From Pseudozobellia thermophila (GTDB lineage: Bacteria; Bacteroidota; Bacteroidia; Flavobacteriales; Flavobacteriaceae), in the NCBI RefSeq assembly GCF_900141855.1, contig NZ_FQYU01000006.1, forward strand, positions 62,001 to 126,000: a stretch of 64,000 bases of DNA, in the 5' to 3' direction. The notes under the pieces were generated by a model. That model worked only from the letters and a program-made list of their open reading frames with translations, had not been told where the DNA came from and did no database searches. The translations under genes and the position numbers were made by a program. Below are positions 35,857 to 45,886 of this stretch, in pieces. How positions within the stretch are numbered: position 1 is the first letter of the stretch; the number at the start of each line of letters is the position of its first letter.

Positions 35857-35888
35857 AGTAATTTTAACGTATAATAGTAGAGCATACG

Positions 35889-36977
35889 ATGACTACAGTA
35901 TTGATTTTAGCGGTTTTGGCATTAGTGGCAATTGCGATTTGGCAAATGACCAAAATTTTCGAATTGTCTCAACTTAAGGCCGAATCCTCCCAAATTGCCA
36001 ACGATTCCGATAACAAGACCAATGGTTATCTGTTGTTTGCTTTCTTGATATTCATTTACGGGATTACCATCTTCAGCTTTTGGAATTATTCCAAGTTTTT
36101 GTTGCCCGAAGCGGCTTCGGAACACGGACAGGATTACGATGGACTCTTGTTGGTATCCATGGTCATTATCTTTATAGTACAGACCATTACCCAGGCCCTG
36201 TTGCACTATTTCGGCTTCAAATACCGCGGTAAGGAAGGAAGAAAGGCCTTGTTCTACGCCGATAATGATCGTTTGGAGTTTATCTGGACCATTATTCCCG
36301 TAATCGTACTGGCCGGACTTATCCTTTGGGGACTCTACACATGGACCACCATTATGGATATTAATGACGAGGACGATCCGATCGTGGTCGAATTGTACGC
36401 ACAGCAGTTTAGTTGGACGGCAAGGTATGCGGGCAACGATAATGTCTTGGGCGATGCCAACGTTAGAATGATCGATATCGACAAGGCCAACGTACTGGGT
36501 GTCGACGAATCCGATACCTATGCAGCCGATGATATCATTGTAAAGGAAATACATCTGCCCGTAGGTAGAAAGGTCAATTTCAAGATGCGTTCGCAAGACG
36601 TGCTCCACTCGGCCTATATGCCACACTTTAGGGCACAGATGAACTGTGTTCCGGGTATGATTACGGAGTTCTCCTTTACCCCGATCTACACCACCGAAGA
36701 GATGCGCCAGAATCCCGACGTGCGCGATAAGGTGAAACGCACCAACGAGATCAGGGCCGAAAGGGCGGCCAACGGGGAAGATAATTCCGACCCATGGGAA
36801 TTTGATTATATTTTGTTGTGTAACAAGATTTGCGGTAAATCGCACTACAATATGCAAATGAAGATTATAGTTGAAACACAAGAGGAATACGACGCCTGGA
36901 TGGCCGAACAAAAGACCTTTGCGGAAACGGTTTTAAAACAAAACACGGCCCAAACCGCAATGAATACGGTTGACTAA
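35889..36977 (+). CDS. coxB: Cytochrome c oxidase subunit II
   Basis: A 362-residue subunit II of a heme-copper oxidase. There is an extra N-terminal helix (residues 1-20), then the two standard membrane helices (about 50-70 and 85-110, 135-160 region). The C-terminal cupredoxin domain carries the dinuclear CuA site: C311-N-K-I-C315-G-K-S-H319-Y-N-M322, with the earlier His in DVLHSAYMPHFR. All CuA ligands are present, so it is a cytochrome-accepting oxidase, not a quinol oxidase. No fused heme domain is present, fitting direct delivery from ActA/ActE. It follows actF by 32 bp. Confidence 0.95.
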   Translation: MTTVLILAVLALVAIAIWQMTKIFELSQLKAESSQIANDSDNKTNGYLLFAFLIFIYGITIFSFWNYSKFLLPEAASEHGQDYDGLLLVSMVIIFIVQTITQALLHYFGFKYRGKEGRKALFYADNDRLEFIWTIIPVIVLAGLILWGLYTWTTIMDINDEDDPIVVELYAQQFSWTARYAGNDNVLGDANVRMIDIDKANVLGVDESDTYAADDIIVKEIHLPVGRKVNFKMRSQDVLHSAYMPHFRAQMNCVPGMITEFSFTPIYTTEEMRQNPDVRDKVKRTNEIRAERAANGEDNSDPWEFDYILLCNKICGKSHYNMQMKIIVETQEEYDAWMAEQKTFAETVLKQNTAQTAMNTVD

Positions 36978-37049
36978 TTGAAATTGTTGAAGTAGAGTAG
37001 GTTCCTATTGGTAGTTAAGCTATAAAAGAAAATTAATAAAATAGAGATT

Positions 37050-38876
37050 ATGTCCGTTACAGCACATGCACACGTAGATGACCATGCACATGATGACCAT
37101 GCGCACCATCACAAACAAACCTTTGTGACCAAATATATTTTCAGCCAGGATCATAAAATGATTTCTAGACAGTTTTTGATTACTGGTTTGATAATGGGGG
37201 TCGTGGGTATTGCAATGTCTATTTTGTTCCGCATGCAATTGGCATGGCCGGGAGAATCCTTTGGTGTGTTCGAGGCCCTATTGGGTAAATGGGCACCGGA
37301 AGGGGTTATGGATGCCGATGTGTATCTCGCCTTGGTCACCATTCACGGTACCTTAATGGTTTTCTTCGTTCTTACACAGGGTTTGAGCGGTACCTTCAGT
37401 AACTTGTTGATTCCGTTGCAGATCGGTGCGCGCGATATGGCTTCCGGATTTTTGAACATGGTCTCGTATTGGCTGTTCTTTATCTCCTCGGTCATTATGG
37501 TGTGTTCCCTGTTCGTTGAGGCGGGTCCGGCCGCCGCTGGATGGACGATTTATCCACCTTTGAGCGCCCTGCCCATGGCCCAGCCGGGTTCGGGTATGGG
37601 TATGACCCTTTGGTTGGTGTCGATGGCCATATTCATCGCTTCGTCCTTATTGGGGTCGTTGAACTACATTGTAACGGTACTTAACCTCAGGACCAAGGGA
37701 ATGTCGATGACAAGGTTGCCCTTGACCATTTGGGCATTTTTCGTTACGGCCATTATCGGTGTGGTTTCCTTCCCGGTTCTTTTGTCGGCCGCCTTGTTGT
37801 TGATCATGGATAGAAGTTTCGGTACATCGTTCTTCCTTTCCGATATATTTATTCAAGGCGAAGTACTTCACTATCAGGGAGGTTCTCCGGTATTGTACGA
37901 GCACCTGTTCTGGTTCTTGGGCCACCCAGAGGTATATATTGTAATCTTGCCGGCGATGGGTATCGTTTCCGAAGTAATGGCTGTTAATGCCAGAAAACCC
38001 ATATTCGGTTACCGTGCCATGATCGCCTCGATTTTGGCCATTGCCTTCCTGTCTACCATTGTTTGGGGTCACCACATGTTTGTTTCGGGTATGAATCCGT
38101 TTTTGGGATCTGTGTTTACCTTTACTACCTTGTTGATCGCCATACCTTCAGCGGTAAAGGCCTTTAACTGGATTACCACGCTTTGGAAGGGTAACCTGCA
38201 AATGAACCCCGCAATGCTGTTCTCCATCGGTATGGTATCTACATTTATTACCGGAGGTCTTACGGGTATCATCTTGGGTGATAGTACCCTCGATATCAAC
38301 GTGCACGATACGTATTTCGTAATTGCACACTTCCACTTGGTAATGGGTATCTCCGCCCTTTATGGAATGTTTGCGGGCATCTATCACTGGTTCCCTAAAA
38401 TGTTCGAGGGTAAGATGATGAACAAGAATTTGGGCTATGTCCACTTTTGGGTCACTGCAATCGGCTCCTACGGGGTATTCTTCCCGATGCACTTCGTGGG
38501 TATGGCAGGGGTGCCGAGACGTTATTACGAAAACACGGCGTTCCCGATGTTTGACGAGTTGACCGATATTCAGGTTTTAATGACGGTATTTGCCATTATT
38601 ACGGCCTTGGTACAACTGGTATTCGCCTTTAACTTTGTAAGAAGTATTTTTTACGGTAAGGTCGGTCCGAAAAACCCATGGAAAGCCAACTCCCTGGAAT
38701 GGACGACCCCACAGGAACACATTCACGGTAACTGGCCCGGTGCCATACCCGAGGTTCATCGTTGGGCCTACGATTACAGTAAGGTCGATGAGAACGGGGA
38801 ATACGTAATTGCGGGACAGGACTTTATTCCACAGACCGTTCCGCTTCAGGAAGGTGAAGAGGAATTGCAACATTAG
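37050..38876 (+). CDS. coxA: Cytochrome c oxidase subunit I
   Basis: A 608-residue catalytic subunit with 12 core helices binding low-spin heme, the heme-copper centre and CuB. Ligand regions are visible: ITIHGTLMVFF-like VTIHGTLMVFF, the cross-linked His-Tyr loop GHPEVYIVILP with the proton-channel Glu, WGHHMFVSGM, and VHDTYFVIAHFHLVMG. The HPEVY form indicates an A1-type oxidase. The first 21 residues contain eight histidines (HAHVDDHAHDDHAHHH), unusual for this subunit. It ends the eight-gene act-cox operon and is followed by a terminator; subunits III and IV are encoded 23 kb away. Confidence 0.96.
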   Translation: MSVTAHAHVDDHAHDDHAHHHKQTFVTKYIFSQDHKMISRQFLITGLIMGVVGIAMSILFRMQLAWPGESFGVFEALLGKWAPEGVMDADVYLALVTIHGTLMVFFVLTQGLSGTFSNLLIPLQIGARDMASGFLNMVSYWLFFISSVIMVCSLFVEAGPAAAGWTIYPPLSALPMAQPGSGMGMTLWLVSMAIFIASSLLGSLNYIVTVLNLRTKGMSMTRLPLTIWAFFVTAIIGVVSFPVLLSAALLLIMDRSFGTSFFLSDIFIQGEVLHYQGGSPVLYEHLFWFLGHPEVYIVILPAMGIVSEVMAVNARKPIFGYRAMIASILAIAFLSTIVWGHHMFVSGMNPFLGSVFTFTTLLIAIPSAVKAFNWITTLWKGNLQMNPAMLFSIGMVSTFITGGLTGIILGDSTLDINVHDTYFVIAHFHLVMGISALYGMFAGIYHWFPKMFEGKMMNKNLGYVHFWVTAIGSYGVFFPMHFVGMAGVPRRYYENTAFPMFDELTDIQVLMTVFAIITALVQLVFAFNFVRSIFYGKVGPKNPWKANSLEWTTPQEHIHGNWPGAIPEVHRWAYDYSKVDENGEYVIAGQDFIPQTVPLQEGEEELQH

Positions 38877-38899
38877 AAATTCACTAACTCAAATAATAA

Positions 38900-38930
38900 T
38901 GTCCAGCTTTAACAGTTGGGCATTTTTTTT
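38900..38930 (+). terminator. Terminator of the act-cox operon
   Basis: TGTCCAGCT pairs with AGTTGGGCA (9 bp, two G-T wobbles) around a 5-nt loop and runs into eight T's, 24 nt past the coxA stop. Confidence 0.75.
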
Positions 38931-39027
38931 GATATCTTAGTTTGTCCGCGCTACGATGGGCAATGGGTCTAAGGGGGCAGGCTGCCGTTGGTGCGATGCT
39001 CAACGGCTTTACAATACGATATACGCT

Positions 39028-39858
39028 ATGAAAATGATGAGATATTTGGTTTTGGGTATGGCTTTGGCCCTTTGCCTGCAGGCAAGCGCCCAGCGTAAAC
39101 CCAAGATAAAGGGTAATAAAAATGTAATGGATTATCAGGTAGACCTGCCGCCCTTCAACGCTATCGAGCTAAAGGACGACCTCGAGATCCGCTTGCAGGA
39201 CGGTGCCCGGGAGGGGTATGCGGTTACCGCCGACGACAACCTTATCGATGTGCTCAAGTTCAGTGTAGAGGACAGTACCTTGGTAATTAGCGCCTACTAC
39301 AAAATCACTCGTAAAAAGAAACTCGATATTACCGTATACTATAATTATCTGGAGGCGATTACCCTTTACGACGGACGTGTCGTCATGGAGGGGACCATCA
39401 ATTCGGACGAACTTTATGTCAATACCTATGATTCGGCGAAACTTCAACTCAATGCCGACGCCCAAATTGTCAACATAAACATGGAGGGCAACAGCTCGGG
39501 GGAGTTTAACCTGGACGCCGGGGAAACGAACCTTGTATTAAAAGATAGAATCGATGTTAAAATCTATTCGGTGAGCGATGTAAGCAGTGTGAAAATGTAT
39601 AAGAATGCATCGGTCAAAATGGAAGGCACGACTGATGAACTTCATCTCAACCTTTTTGAAAGTTCCAGTTTTAAGGGAGAAAAACTCGAGGGCAACAGGG
39701 TCTATCTGAATTTACAGGACGGTTCCAAGGCCTATGTCAACGCCCAAGAAGAACTTGAATTGAGTTCGAAGGGTTCTTCCGAAACCCATCTGTACGGAAG
39801 CCCGGCGATTACGATACATGGGTTTGGCGATACATCAAAACTGCTCAAGGAGAAATAA
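39028..39858 (+). CDS. GIN-domain (DUF2807) exported protein
   Basis: A 276-residue secreted protein with a signal peptide (MKMMRYLVLGMALALCLQAS, cleaved near ASAQ/R) and a DUF2807/GIN domain. FNAIELKDDLEIRLQDGARE opens it, followed by many short strands forming a right-handed beta-helix-like fold. The family is widespread in Bacteroidota and labelled putative autotransporter adhesin head, but no function is established. I chose the ATG at 39028 because it begins the signal peptide; the frame is open from 38956. It is convergent with the acyl-CoA oxidase gene, only 8 bp apart. Confidence 0.88.
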   Translation: MKMMRYLVLGMALALCLQASAQRKPKIKGNKNVMDYQVDLPPFNAIELKDDLEIRLQDGAREGYAVTADDNLIDVLKFSVEDSTLVISAYYKITRKKKLDITVYYNYLEAITLYDGRVVMEGTINSDELYVNTYDSAKLQLNADAQIVNINMEGNSSGEFNLDAGETNLVLKDRIDVKIYSVSDVSSVKMYKNASVKMEGTTDELHLNLFESSSFKGEKLEGNRVYLNLQDGSKAYVNAQEELELSSKGSSETHLYGSPAITIHGFGDTSKLLKEK

Positions 39859-39866
39859 CGGCCCTT

Positions 39867-42131
39867 TCAACGGGCTATCGGGGCGCTCATACAGTGTTCG
39901 GGTATGCCAAAGCCATCTACCAACACTTCGATATGGGGGCGAAGTTCGGTACATAGGCGCTCTACCCGCTGACGGATCGCCTTCGATTTGTTCCCGCCCA
40001 AATAACCCTGCTCGAGAAACCATTCGGCATCTTTTCTAATTTCGTGCAAGGCGTAGAGGGTGCCCAATTTTTCAAATAGGTTTCTGTACTTGCCCTCGGG
40101 CATTTGGCCCACGTAATCGGTGAAGGTGTTGTAGGCCAGTTCTACACTATAGGCCTTGCCAAGGGCCAGCAAATGCGTCTGCACCTTTAAGAAGGCCTGG
40201 TAAGAGGGCATGCCCTGTTTGATGTAGTTGCGTATGCGCATGGCCAAGGTATAGGTCAGTCGCTTGGTGCGATAGTTAAAGGCGTGTTTGTGGAACTTCG
40301 GGTTGTACAGATGCTCCTTGTCGACCTTGTTTGTGTAAACGGGGTTGATCGTGGTCAGGGTGTCGTTCAGTTGCATGCCCAAAATTTTGAGCACCGATGT
40401 AAAACCGGCACTGTTGAATTCTGCCTTGAAATCAGATAGCACCCCCTTGGCCGCCAACAAGAGCAGTACGGTATTGTCGCCCTCGAAGGTGGTAAAGATG
40501 TCAACATCGCCCTTGAGGTCGGCTATGCGGTTCTCTAAAAGATAACCCTTGCCACCACAGGCTTCACGGCACTCCTGAATGCTTTGGTTGGCATACCAGG
40601 TGATGATCGACTTGAGTCCGGCGACCTGGGTCTCGACCACCCGCTTGTCGGGTTGTCCCTCGTCGCAATACAATTCCATCATTTTGTCCAATGTGAAGTG
40701 GTAGACGTACGCGCTGGCCACCAGGGGGGTAAGGCGCAGTTGATGCGAAGGGTAGTCCATCAGCAGGTCTTCCTGTATCTTGATGCTGTCGTTGAACTGT
40801 CGTCGTCTCAGGGCGTGCTTTACCGCCACGCCCAAGGCGAATTTTGCACCGCCCAATCCTGCGCGTGCTACACAAATTCGCCCGCCTACCAAAGTGCCCA
40901 ACATGGTGAAGAACCTTTTGTTCGGATTTTTTATATGGGAGTGGTAGTTACCTTCTTTATCAATATCGCCATAGTTGTTCAAAAGGTTTTCCCGGGGTAC
41001 GGCGACCTGGTCGAACCAGATCTTGCCATTGTCGACCCCGTTGAGTCCCAATTTGTATCCATTGTCCTCAACGGTAATCCCGGGTAAAAGCTCATGGGCC
41101 TCATTCCTTAAAGGAACGAGGATGGCATGGACGCCTTGGTTCTTTCCGTTGACGATCAATTGGGCAAAGACCGATGCCATCTTCGAGTGAAGCGCGTTGC
41201 CGATGTATTCTTTGTTGTCGTTCTTACCGGGGGTGTGGATCACGATGCTGTCGGTCGCGGGGTCGTACGTGGCCGTGGTCCTTATACCGCGTACGTTCGA
41301 ACCGTGCCCGGTTTCCGTCATGGCAAAGCAGCCTAGAAGCTCGGCTTTTCCGGCCTCGTTCAAATACTTGTCGTGATGTTTTTTGGTGCCCAGTTTTTGA
41401 ATGCTGCCACCAAAAAGGCCGAACTGTACCCCGAACTTGATGGTAAGGCTTCCGTCGACGTACATCAAGTTTTCGAACATATGGGCATAGCCTTCCATAT
41501 CGTACGTGCCCCCGTACGCTTCGGGGTAGGCCAGGGCCCCATAGTCTCTACGGGCCAAAAATTTTACTTGGTCCAGTACCACCTCCCTGAAATCTTCCTT
41601 GTCCCGGTGTATGTCCCATTCGAAAATAGGGTCGTTCAAGGTCGCCCTAAAGCCGTCGATAAGTTTGGCGTGCTTCCCCTTGAGCAAGGTATCGATCTCG
41701 CGGGCACTGTAATAATCGGAATTAGGGTTGTGCGCTACCTCGACATCGAATAAATGCTTGTAGTGGTTGGGCTGTATGCCGAGGTGGATTTCTATTTGCT
41801 TTAGGTGTTCGTTAAAGGGATGCTCGTGGTAGTAATGCGCTGTCAGCCGCTGACTGAAAATGGCCAGTGGAAAATTGACGCTTTCGACCAATTTTACCCG
41901 TGAGCTTGAAATGGTCTGCTTCCAATTTTTCATTTCGGCGGCTTTCGGCGGCCTTTCCGGATCTAACCAACCCAACAGTTGGTCTTTTTGTTCCTTTGAT
42001 AAGGATGGATCTTTCTTTAGGGCATTTTGAACCACGTTGATTTCGGAAGCGGTTACCAGGTCGTCGGACCAGATGACATAAAAGAAAGGGATGTATTGTA
42101 AAAGTTGGGCGGAGTAGGTTTTCTTTTGCAT
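39867..42131 (-). CDS. Acyl-CoA oxidase/dehydrogenase family protein
   Basis: A 754-residue flavoprotein of the acyl-CoA oxidase branch. The FAD-binding middle part has AMTETGHGSNVRGIRTTATYD and NGVDNGKIWFDQVAVPRENLL. The C-terminal helical domains carry ACGGKGYLLENRI and the typical TFEGDNTVLLL. It is longer than bacterial acyl-CoA dehydrogenases (about 390) and close to eukaryotic-type oxidases. It would make 2-enoyl-CoA during fatty acid breakdown; whether oxygen or an electron-transfer flavoprotein takes the electrons cannot be told from sequence. It stands alone, divergent from ruvB. Confidence 0.9.
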   Translation of the reverse strand: MQKKTYSAQLLQYIPFFYVIWSDDLVTASEINVVQNALKKDPSLSKEQKDQLLGWLDPERPPKAAEMKNWKQTISSSRVKLVESVNFPLAIFSQRLTAHYYHEHPFNEHLKQIEIHLGIQPNHYKHLFDVEVAHNPNSDYYSAREIDTLLKGKHAKLIDGFRATLNDPIFEWDIHRDKEDFREVVLDQVKFLARRDYGALAYPEAYGGTYDMEGYAHMFENLMYVDGSLTIKFGVQFGLFGGSIQKLGTKKHHDKYLNEAGKAELLGCFAMTETGHGSNVRGIRTTATYDPATDSIVIHTPGKNDNKEYIGNALHSKMASVFAQLIVNGKNQGVHAILVPLRNEAHELLPGITVEDNGYKLGLNGVDNGKIWFDQVAVPRENLLNNYGDIDKEGNYHSHIKNPNKRFFTMLGTLVGGRICVARAGLGGAKFALGVAVKHALRRRQFNDSIKIQEDLLMDYPSHQLRLTPLVASAYVYHFTLDKMMELYCDEGQPDKRVVETQVAGLKSIITWYANQSIQECREACGGKGYLLENRIADLKGDVDIFTTFEGDNTVLLLLAAKGVLSDFKAEFNSAGFTSVLKILGMQLNDTLTTINPVYTNKVDKEHLYNPKFHKHAFNYRTKRLTYTLAMRIRNYIKQGMPSYQAFLKVQTHLLALGKAYSVELAYNTFTDYVGQMPEGKYRNLFEKLGTLYALHEIRKDAEWFLEQGYLGGNKSKAIRQRVERLCTELRPHIEVLVDGFGIPEHCMSAPIAR

Positions 42132-42228
42132 AAATTGAAATTACGATTTTTTGTCTAATTTCAAACAAGCCCACCGATCCAACCGATAAGGGTGCCCTTG
42201 GTATACCTAGGTTTTGATTTGATGGTAG

Positions 42229-42263
42229 TTTGTGTAAACTATGCTTCCTTTCTGTTATCTTTG
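42229..42263 (+). promoter_or_regulatory. Promoter for ruvB (TTTG-N23-TATCTTTG)
   Basis: TTTG at 42229-42232 and TATCTTTG at 42256-42263 with a 23-nt spacer, the long end of the accepted range. The ruvB ATG is only 7 nt past the -7 box, so the start of transcription would fall on or within a few bases of the start codon. Confidence 0.55.
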
Positions 42264-42270
42264 TTAGCGT

Positions 42271-43293
42271 ATGAACGAGTATTTAGACCCCACTGGCGAT
42301 AATTTTTCCCCTGAGGAAATCGATATTGAAAAGGCGCTCAGGCCCATAAGTTTTGACGATTTTACGGGGCAGCAGCAGGTTTTGGAAAACCTCAAGATAT
42401 TTGTTCAGGCTGCCAATCAACGGGGCGAGGCGCTGGACCATACCCTTTTTCACGGCCCTCCGGGATTGGGTAAGACGACCTTGGCCCATATTCTCGCCAA
42501 TGAGCTCGGGGTAGGTATCAAGGTGACCTCGGGACCCGTTTTGGACAAGCCCGGCGACCTGGCCGGACTACTGACCAACCTCGATGAGCGCGATGTGCTC
42601 TTTATTGACGAAATACACCGGTTGAGTCCCATCGTCGAAGAGTACCTCTACTCGGCCATGGAAGACTACAAGATCGATATCATGATCGAAACGGGGCCGA
42701 ATGCCCGGTCGGTACAGATCAACCTGAACCCCTTTACCCTGATAGGCGCCACTACCCGATCGGGATTGTTGACGGCCCCCATGAGGGCACGGTTCGGAAT
42801 TTCGAGCCGCTTGCAGTATTACGATACCGAGCTGCTTTCGACCATAGTACAGCGCAGTGCCGAAATCTTGAAGGTGCCGATTACCAATGAGGCGGCCATT
42901 GAAATTGCCGGACGTAGCCGGGGTACACCGCGAATCTCCAATGCCCTGCTTCGTCGGGTACGCGATTTTGCGCAGATCAAGGGCAACGGTAGTATCGATA
43001 TCGAGATTTCGAGGTTCGGGCTGCAGGCCTTGAACGTAGATGCCCACGGATTGGACGAAATGGACAACAAGATATTGACCACGATCATCGATAAGTTCAA
43101 GGGCGGCCCCGTGGGGATCACCACTTTGGCGACCGCCGTATCGGAAAGCGCAGAAACCATTGAAGAGGTATACGAACCTTTTTTGATACAGCAAGGCTTT
43201 ATCATGAGAACGCCGCGTGGACGCGAAGTCACCGAACTTGCCTATAGGCATTTGGGAAAGACCCGTCCCGGTACCCAGCCAGGCTTGTTTTAA
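42271..43293 (+). CDS. ruvB: Holliday junction branch migration DNA helicase RuvB
   Basis: A 340-residue AAA+ motor that, with RuvA, drives branch migration of Holliday junctions. Walker A is [13 protein letters not shown], Walker B FIDEIHRL, sensor 1 GATTRSG, followed by the winged-helix C-terminus ([17 protein letters not shown]). The start ATNEYLDP-like [12 protein letters not shown] is normal for the phylum. Unlike in Proteobacteria ruvA is not adjacent but lies 8 kb downstream next to sprA. Secure. Confidence 0.98.
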   Translation: MNEYLDPTGDNFSPEEIDIEKALRPISFDDFTGQQQVLENLKIFVQAANQRGEALDHTLFHGPPGLGKTTLAHILANELGVGIKVTSGPVLDKPGDLAGLLTNLDERDVLFIDEIHRLSPIVEEYLYSAMEDYKIDIMIETGPNARSVQINLNPFTLIGATTRSGLLTAPMRARFGISSRLQYYDTELLSTIVQRSAEILKVPITNEAAIEIAGRSRGTPRISNALLRRVRDFAQIKGNGSIDIEISRFGLQALNVDAHGLDEMDNKILTTIIDKFKGGPVGITTLATAVSESAETIEEVYEPFLIQQGFIMRTPRGREVTELAYRHLGKTRPGTQPGLF

Positions 43294-43330
43294 TTCACAC
43301 GGGCAATAGCCTGCTTTATAGTTACCGTCA

Positions 43331-44665
43331 ATGGCCGAAAAGAAAAAAACCTTGGTTACCGTTTCCCAATGGGAGGTTTTTAAAAATCGCCGGCGGATAC
43401 TTCAGAACCCCCTTCCCTTTCATAAGGAGAATTTCGAAAAGCACGGCGATACCTTTTTGGTCAATATCGGTATGGGCGGCAAGGTGGTCTTTACACGGGA
43501 TGCCGAAACCATAAAGTACATCCTCCAACAAAACCATAAGAATTATTACAAATCGTCTTTGCAGACCAAGGACCTGGCCAAATATATAGGCCATGGTATA
43601 CTCACGGCCAACGGTGATTTTTGGCGGGTTCACCGCCGCATGGTGCAACCGGCCTTTCACAAGAAGAAGTTGGAAGGGCTCCTGCAGATTATGTACAAGG
43701 GTATCGAAGGGGAGCTACAGCGCATCGAGGCAGGCCGAACCTTTGATGTTTTTCCCTTGATGGGCGACCTGGCTTTTCAAGTGGTGGCCCGATCCCTGTT
43801 TAGTGCCGATGATATCAGGGACCGTATGCGCAGGCTACAGCATATAACCGGGACAAACCAAGAGATGCTGATCAAAGAGATGAGGCAGCCTTTTAAAAAG
43901 TGGTGGTTTTACCTCTCCGGGCAGGTTGGAAGGCATCTCGGTCTGGCCAAGGAGGCCCGCGAAATACTGAATGCCATTATTCAGGAAAGGGTAGACTCGG
44001 GCGACGATAAAGACGATCTTTTGGATATGCTCTTAAAGGCCAGGTACGAAAATGGAGGGGCCATGTCGCGAAAACAACTGATCGACGAAGTCTTGATCCT
44101 GTTTACCGCCGGCCATGAGACCACGGCCAATGCCCTTAGTTTTACCCTGTTTTTATTGGCCGGGCACAAGGCGGTGCAGGAACGGCTCTACGAAGAGGTC
44201 GGGAAAATCGATTTCAATGGGGACATGATGGCATTCTTAAACGGATTGCGCTATACAAGGCAGTGTGTCGAGGAAGCCATGCGCCTCTATCCTCCGGTCT
44301 ATGTAATAGATCGGGTAGCCCTCGAAACCGACACCGTTGCCGGCCATGGGTACAAGAAGGGAACGGTGTGGTTGATGAGCATATACGAGCTGCACCGCCA
44401 TAAAGGGTTTTGGAAGAACCCCGGGGAGTTCGTTCCCGAACGCTTTGATGCCACGAACAAGAAAGACTGTTCCAACTACTACTATCCCTTTGGGGCCGGT
44501 CCGCGGATGTGCGTGGGCAACAATTTCGCCATGTACGAAATGTTGATGGTCGTAGCGCTGGTGGTAAGGCGCTACAGGCTGGCGACGCCCCTGGAAAACA
44601 TAGAGCTGAACCCATTGATTTCGTTGAAGCCCGTACAGGTACCGATAAAATTCGAACCCCGCTAG
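43331..44665 (+). CDS. Cytochrome P450
   Basis: A 444-residue soluble P450. The I-helix oxygen-activation motif is AGHETTANAL, the ExxR motif is in CVEEAMRLYPP, and the heme-thiolate loop is FGAGPRMCVGNNFA with Cys394 as the proximal ligand. There is no membrane anchor and no fused reductase, so it needs separate ferredoxin and reductase, which are not seen nearby. Its pattern is closest to the CYP4/CYP102-like fatty-acid hydroxylase side, but the substrate is a guess. It starts 37 bp after ruvB in the same direction. Confidence 0.92.
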   Translation: MAEKKKTLVTVSQWEVFKNRRRILQNPLPFHKENFEKHGDTFLVNIGMGGKVVFTRDAETIKYILQQNHKNYYKSSLQTKDLAKYIGHGILTANGDFWRVHRRMVQPAFHKKKLEGLLQIMYKGIEGELQRIEAGRTFDVFPLMGDLAFQVVARSLFSADDIRDRMRRLQHITGTNQEMLIKEMRQPFKKWWFYLSGQVGRHLGLAKEAREILNAIIQERVDSGDDKDDLLDMLLKARYENGGAMSRKQLIDEVLILFTAGHETTANALSFTLFLLAGHKAVQERLYEEVGKIDFNGDMMAFLNGLRYTRQCVEEAMRLYPPVYVIDRVALETDTVAGHGYKKGTVWLMSIYELHRHKGFWKNPGEFVPERFDATNKKDCSNYYYPFGAGPRMCVGNNFAMYEMLMVVALVVRRYRLATPLENIELNPLISLKPVQVPIKFEPR

Positions 44666-44746
44666 TTTTTTGAAGAATGGACCGGGCCTAGTTTTTTGCC
44701 CACCCACATTAATCGTAACTTCACCCCGTGTTAAATTGGGAGCATC

Positions 44747-45667
44747 TTGAATAAAAAAGCCGACTACAGCAAGTTGATAAAGGACGAGGCCAAACGCCTT
44801 GGCTTTCTGTCGTGCGGTATATCCAAGGCCGATTTTTTGGAAGAGGAGGCTCCCCGGTTGGAAACCTGGCTCAAAAAGGGGATGCACGGTGAAATGGGGT
44901 ATATGGAGAACCATTTTGATAAGCGGTTGGATCCCCGTTTATTGGTCGATGGCGCCCAATCGGTCATATCGCTCCTGCTCAACTACTATCCTGAAAAAAA
45001 GCAGGACGAGGGCAGCTACAAAATTTCAAAATATGCCTACGGGCAAGATTACCACCATGTCATCAAGTCGAAATTAAGGCAGTTGCAAGAATTTATTTCG
45101 AGCGAAATCGGTGAGGTGAACGGCCGGGCCTTTGTCGATTCGGCCCCGGTTCTCGACAAGGCCTGGGCCGCCAAAAGCGGTTTGGGCTGGGTGGGCAAGA
45201 ACAGCAACCTAATCACCCAAAAAGTGGGGTCGTTTTATTTTATAGCGGAACTTATCGTCGATTTGGAATTGGCCTATGACACCCCGGTCACCGACCATTG
45301 CGGTACATGTACCGCCTGCATCGATGCCTGCCCGACCCAGGCCATTGTCGAACCTTATGTGGTCGATGGCAGCAAGTGTATCTCTTATTTTACCATAGAG
45401 CTCAAGAACGAGATTCCGGAGGACTACCGGGGTAAGTTCGACGATTGGGCCTTTGGTTGTGATGTATGCCAGGATGTTTGTCCGTGGAACCGATTTTCCA
45501 AACCGCACAGCGAACCCTTGTTCGACCCGCATCCGGATCTGCTCGATATGACAAGGCAGGATTGGGAGGAAATAACCGAAGAGGTGTTTCGCAAGGTCTT
45601 TAAAAAGTCGGCCGTTAAACGTACTAAATATACGGGTCTTAAGCGAAATATCGATTTCCTAAAATAG
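44747..45667 (+). CDS. queG: Epoxyqueuosine reductase
   Basis: A 306-residue cobalamin-dependent iron-sulfur enzyme for the last step of queuosine synthesis in tRNA. Two 4Fe-4S motifs are present, [12 protein letters not shown] and [13 protein letters not shown]. The N-terminal cobalamin-binding region has [15 protein letters not shown] and the usual ARYARGKDYH is replaced by [13 protein letters not shown]. The first in-frame ATG is over 40 residues in and would cut the domain, so a TTG start at 44747 is the best choice. Whole-protein match is good; start codon is the only doubt. Confidence 0.93.
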   Translation: MNKKADYSKLIKDEAKRLGFLSCGISKADFLEEEAPRLETWLKKGMHGEMGYMENHFDKRLDPRLLVDGAQSVISLLLNYYPEKKQDEGSYKISKYAYGQDYHHVIKSKLRQLQEFISSEIGEVNGRAFVDSAPVLDKAWAAKSGLGWVGKNSNLITQKVGSFYFIAELIVDLELAYDTPVTDHCGTCTACIDACPTQAIVEPYVVDGSKCISYFTIELKNEIPEDYRGKFDDWAFGCDVCQDVCPWNRFSKPHSEPLFDPHPDLLDMTRQDWEEITEEVFRKVFKKSAVKRTKYTGLKRNIDFLK

Positions 45668-45886
45668 CTCCCCCGTCCCTTTTTCCTTATCGTTCCGTCT
45701 CCGGTTCTTTGCTCAAACGAAGCCGTGAAACACCTTTTTTTCACCTCTAACGTTTTCGGTTGATATCTTTTTTTTTGTCGCTGAGGATTGGTGTCCGAGT
45801 TTTCTATCTTGCCCCGAAGATGTCGGTAAATGCCCGTGTCGGGTTTTTTTGGACACGGCCCGAATCAAGTATTATTTCTTTGGCCT

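Noticed and set aside
35922-36911. Open frame of 329 codons on the minus strand covering coxB
   Set aside because: Shadow of coxB, whose CuA ligands and helices are intact; no start signal or promoter of its own.
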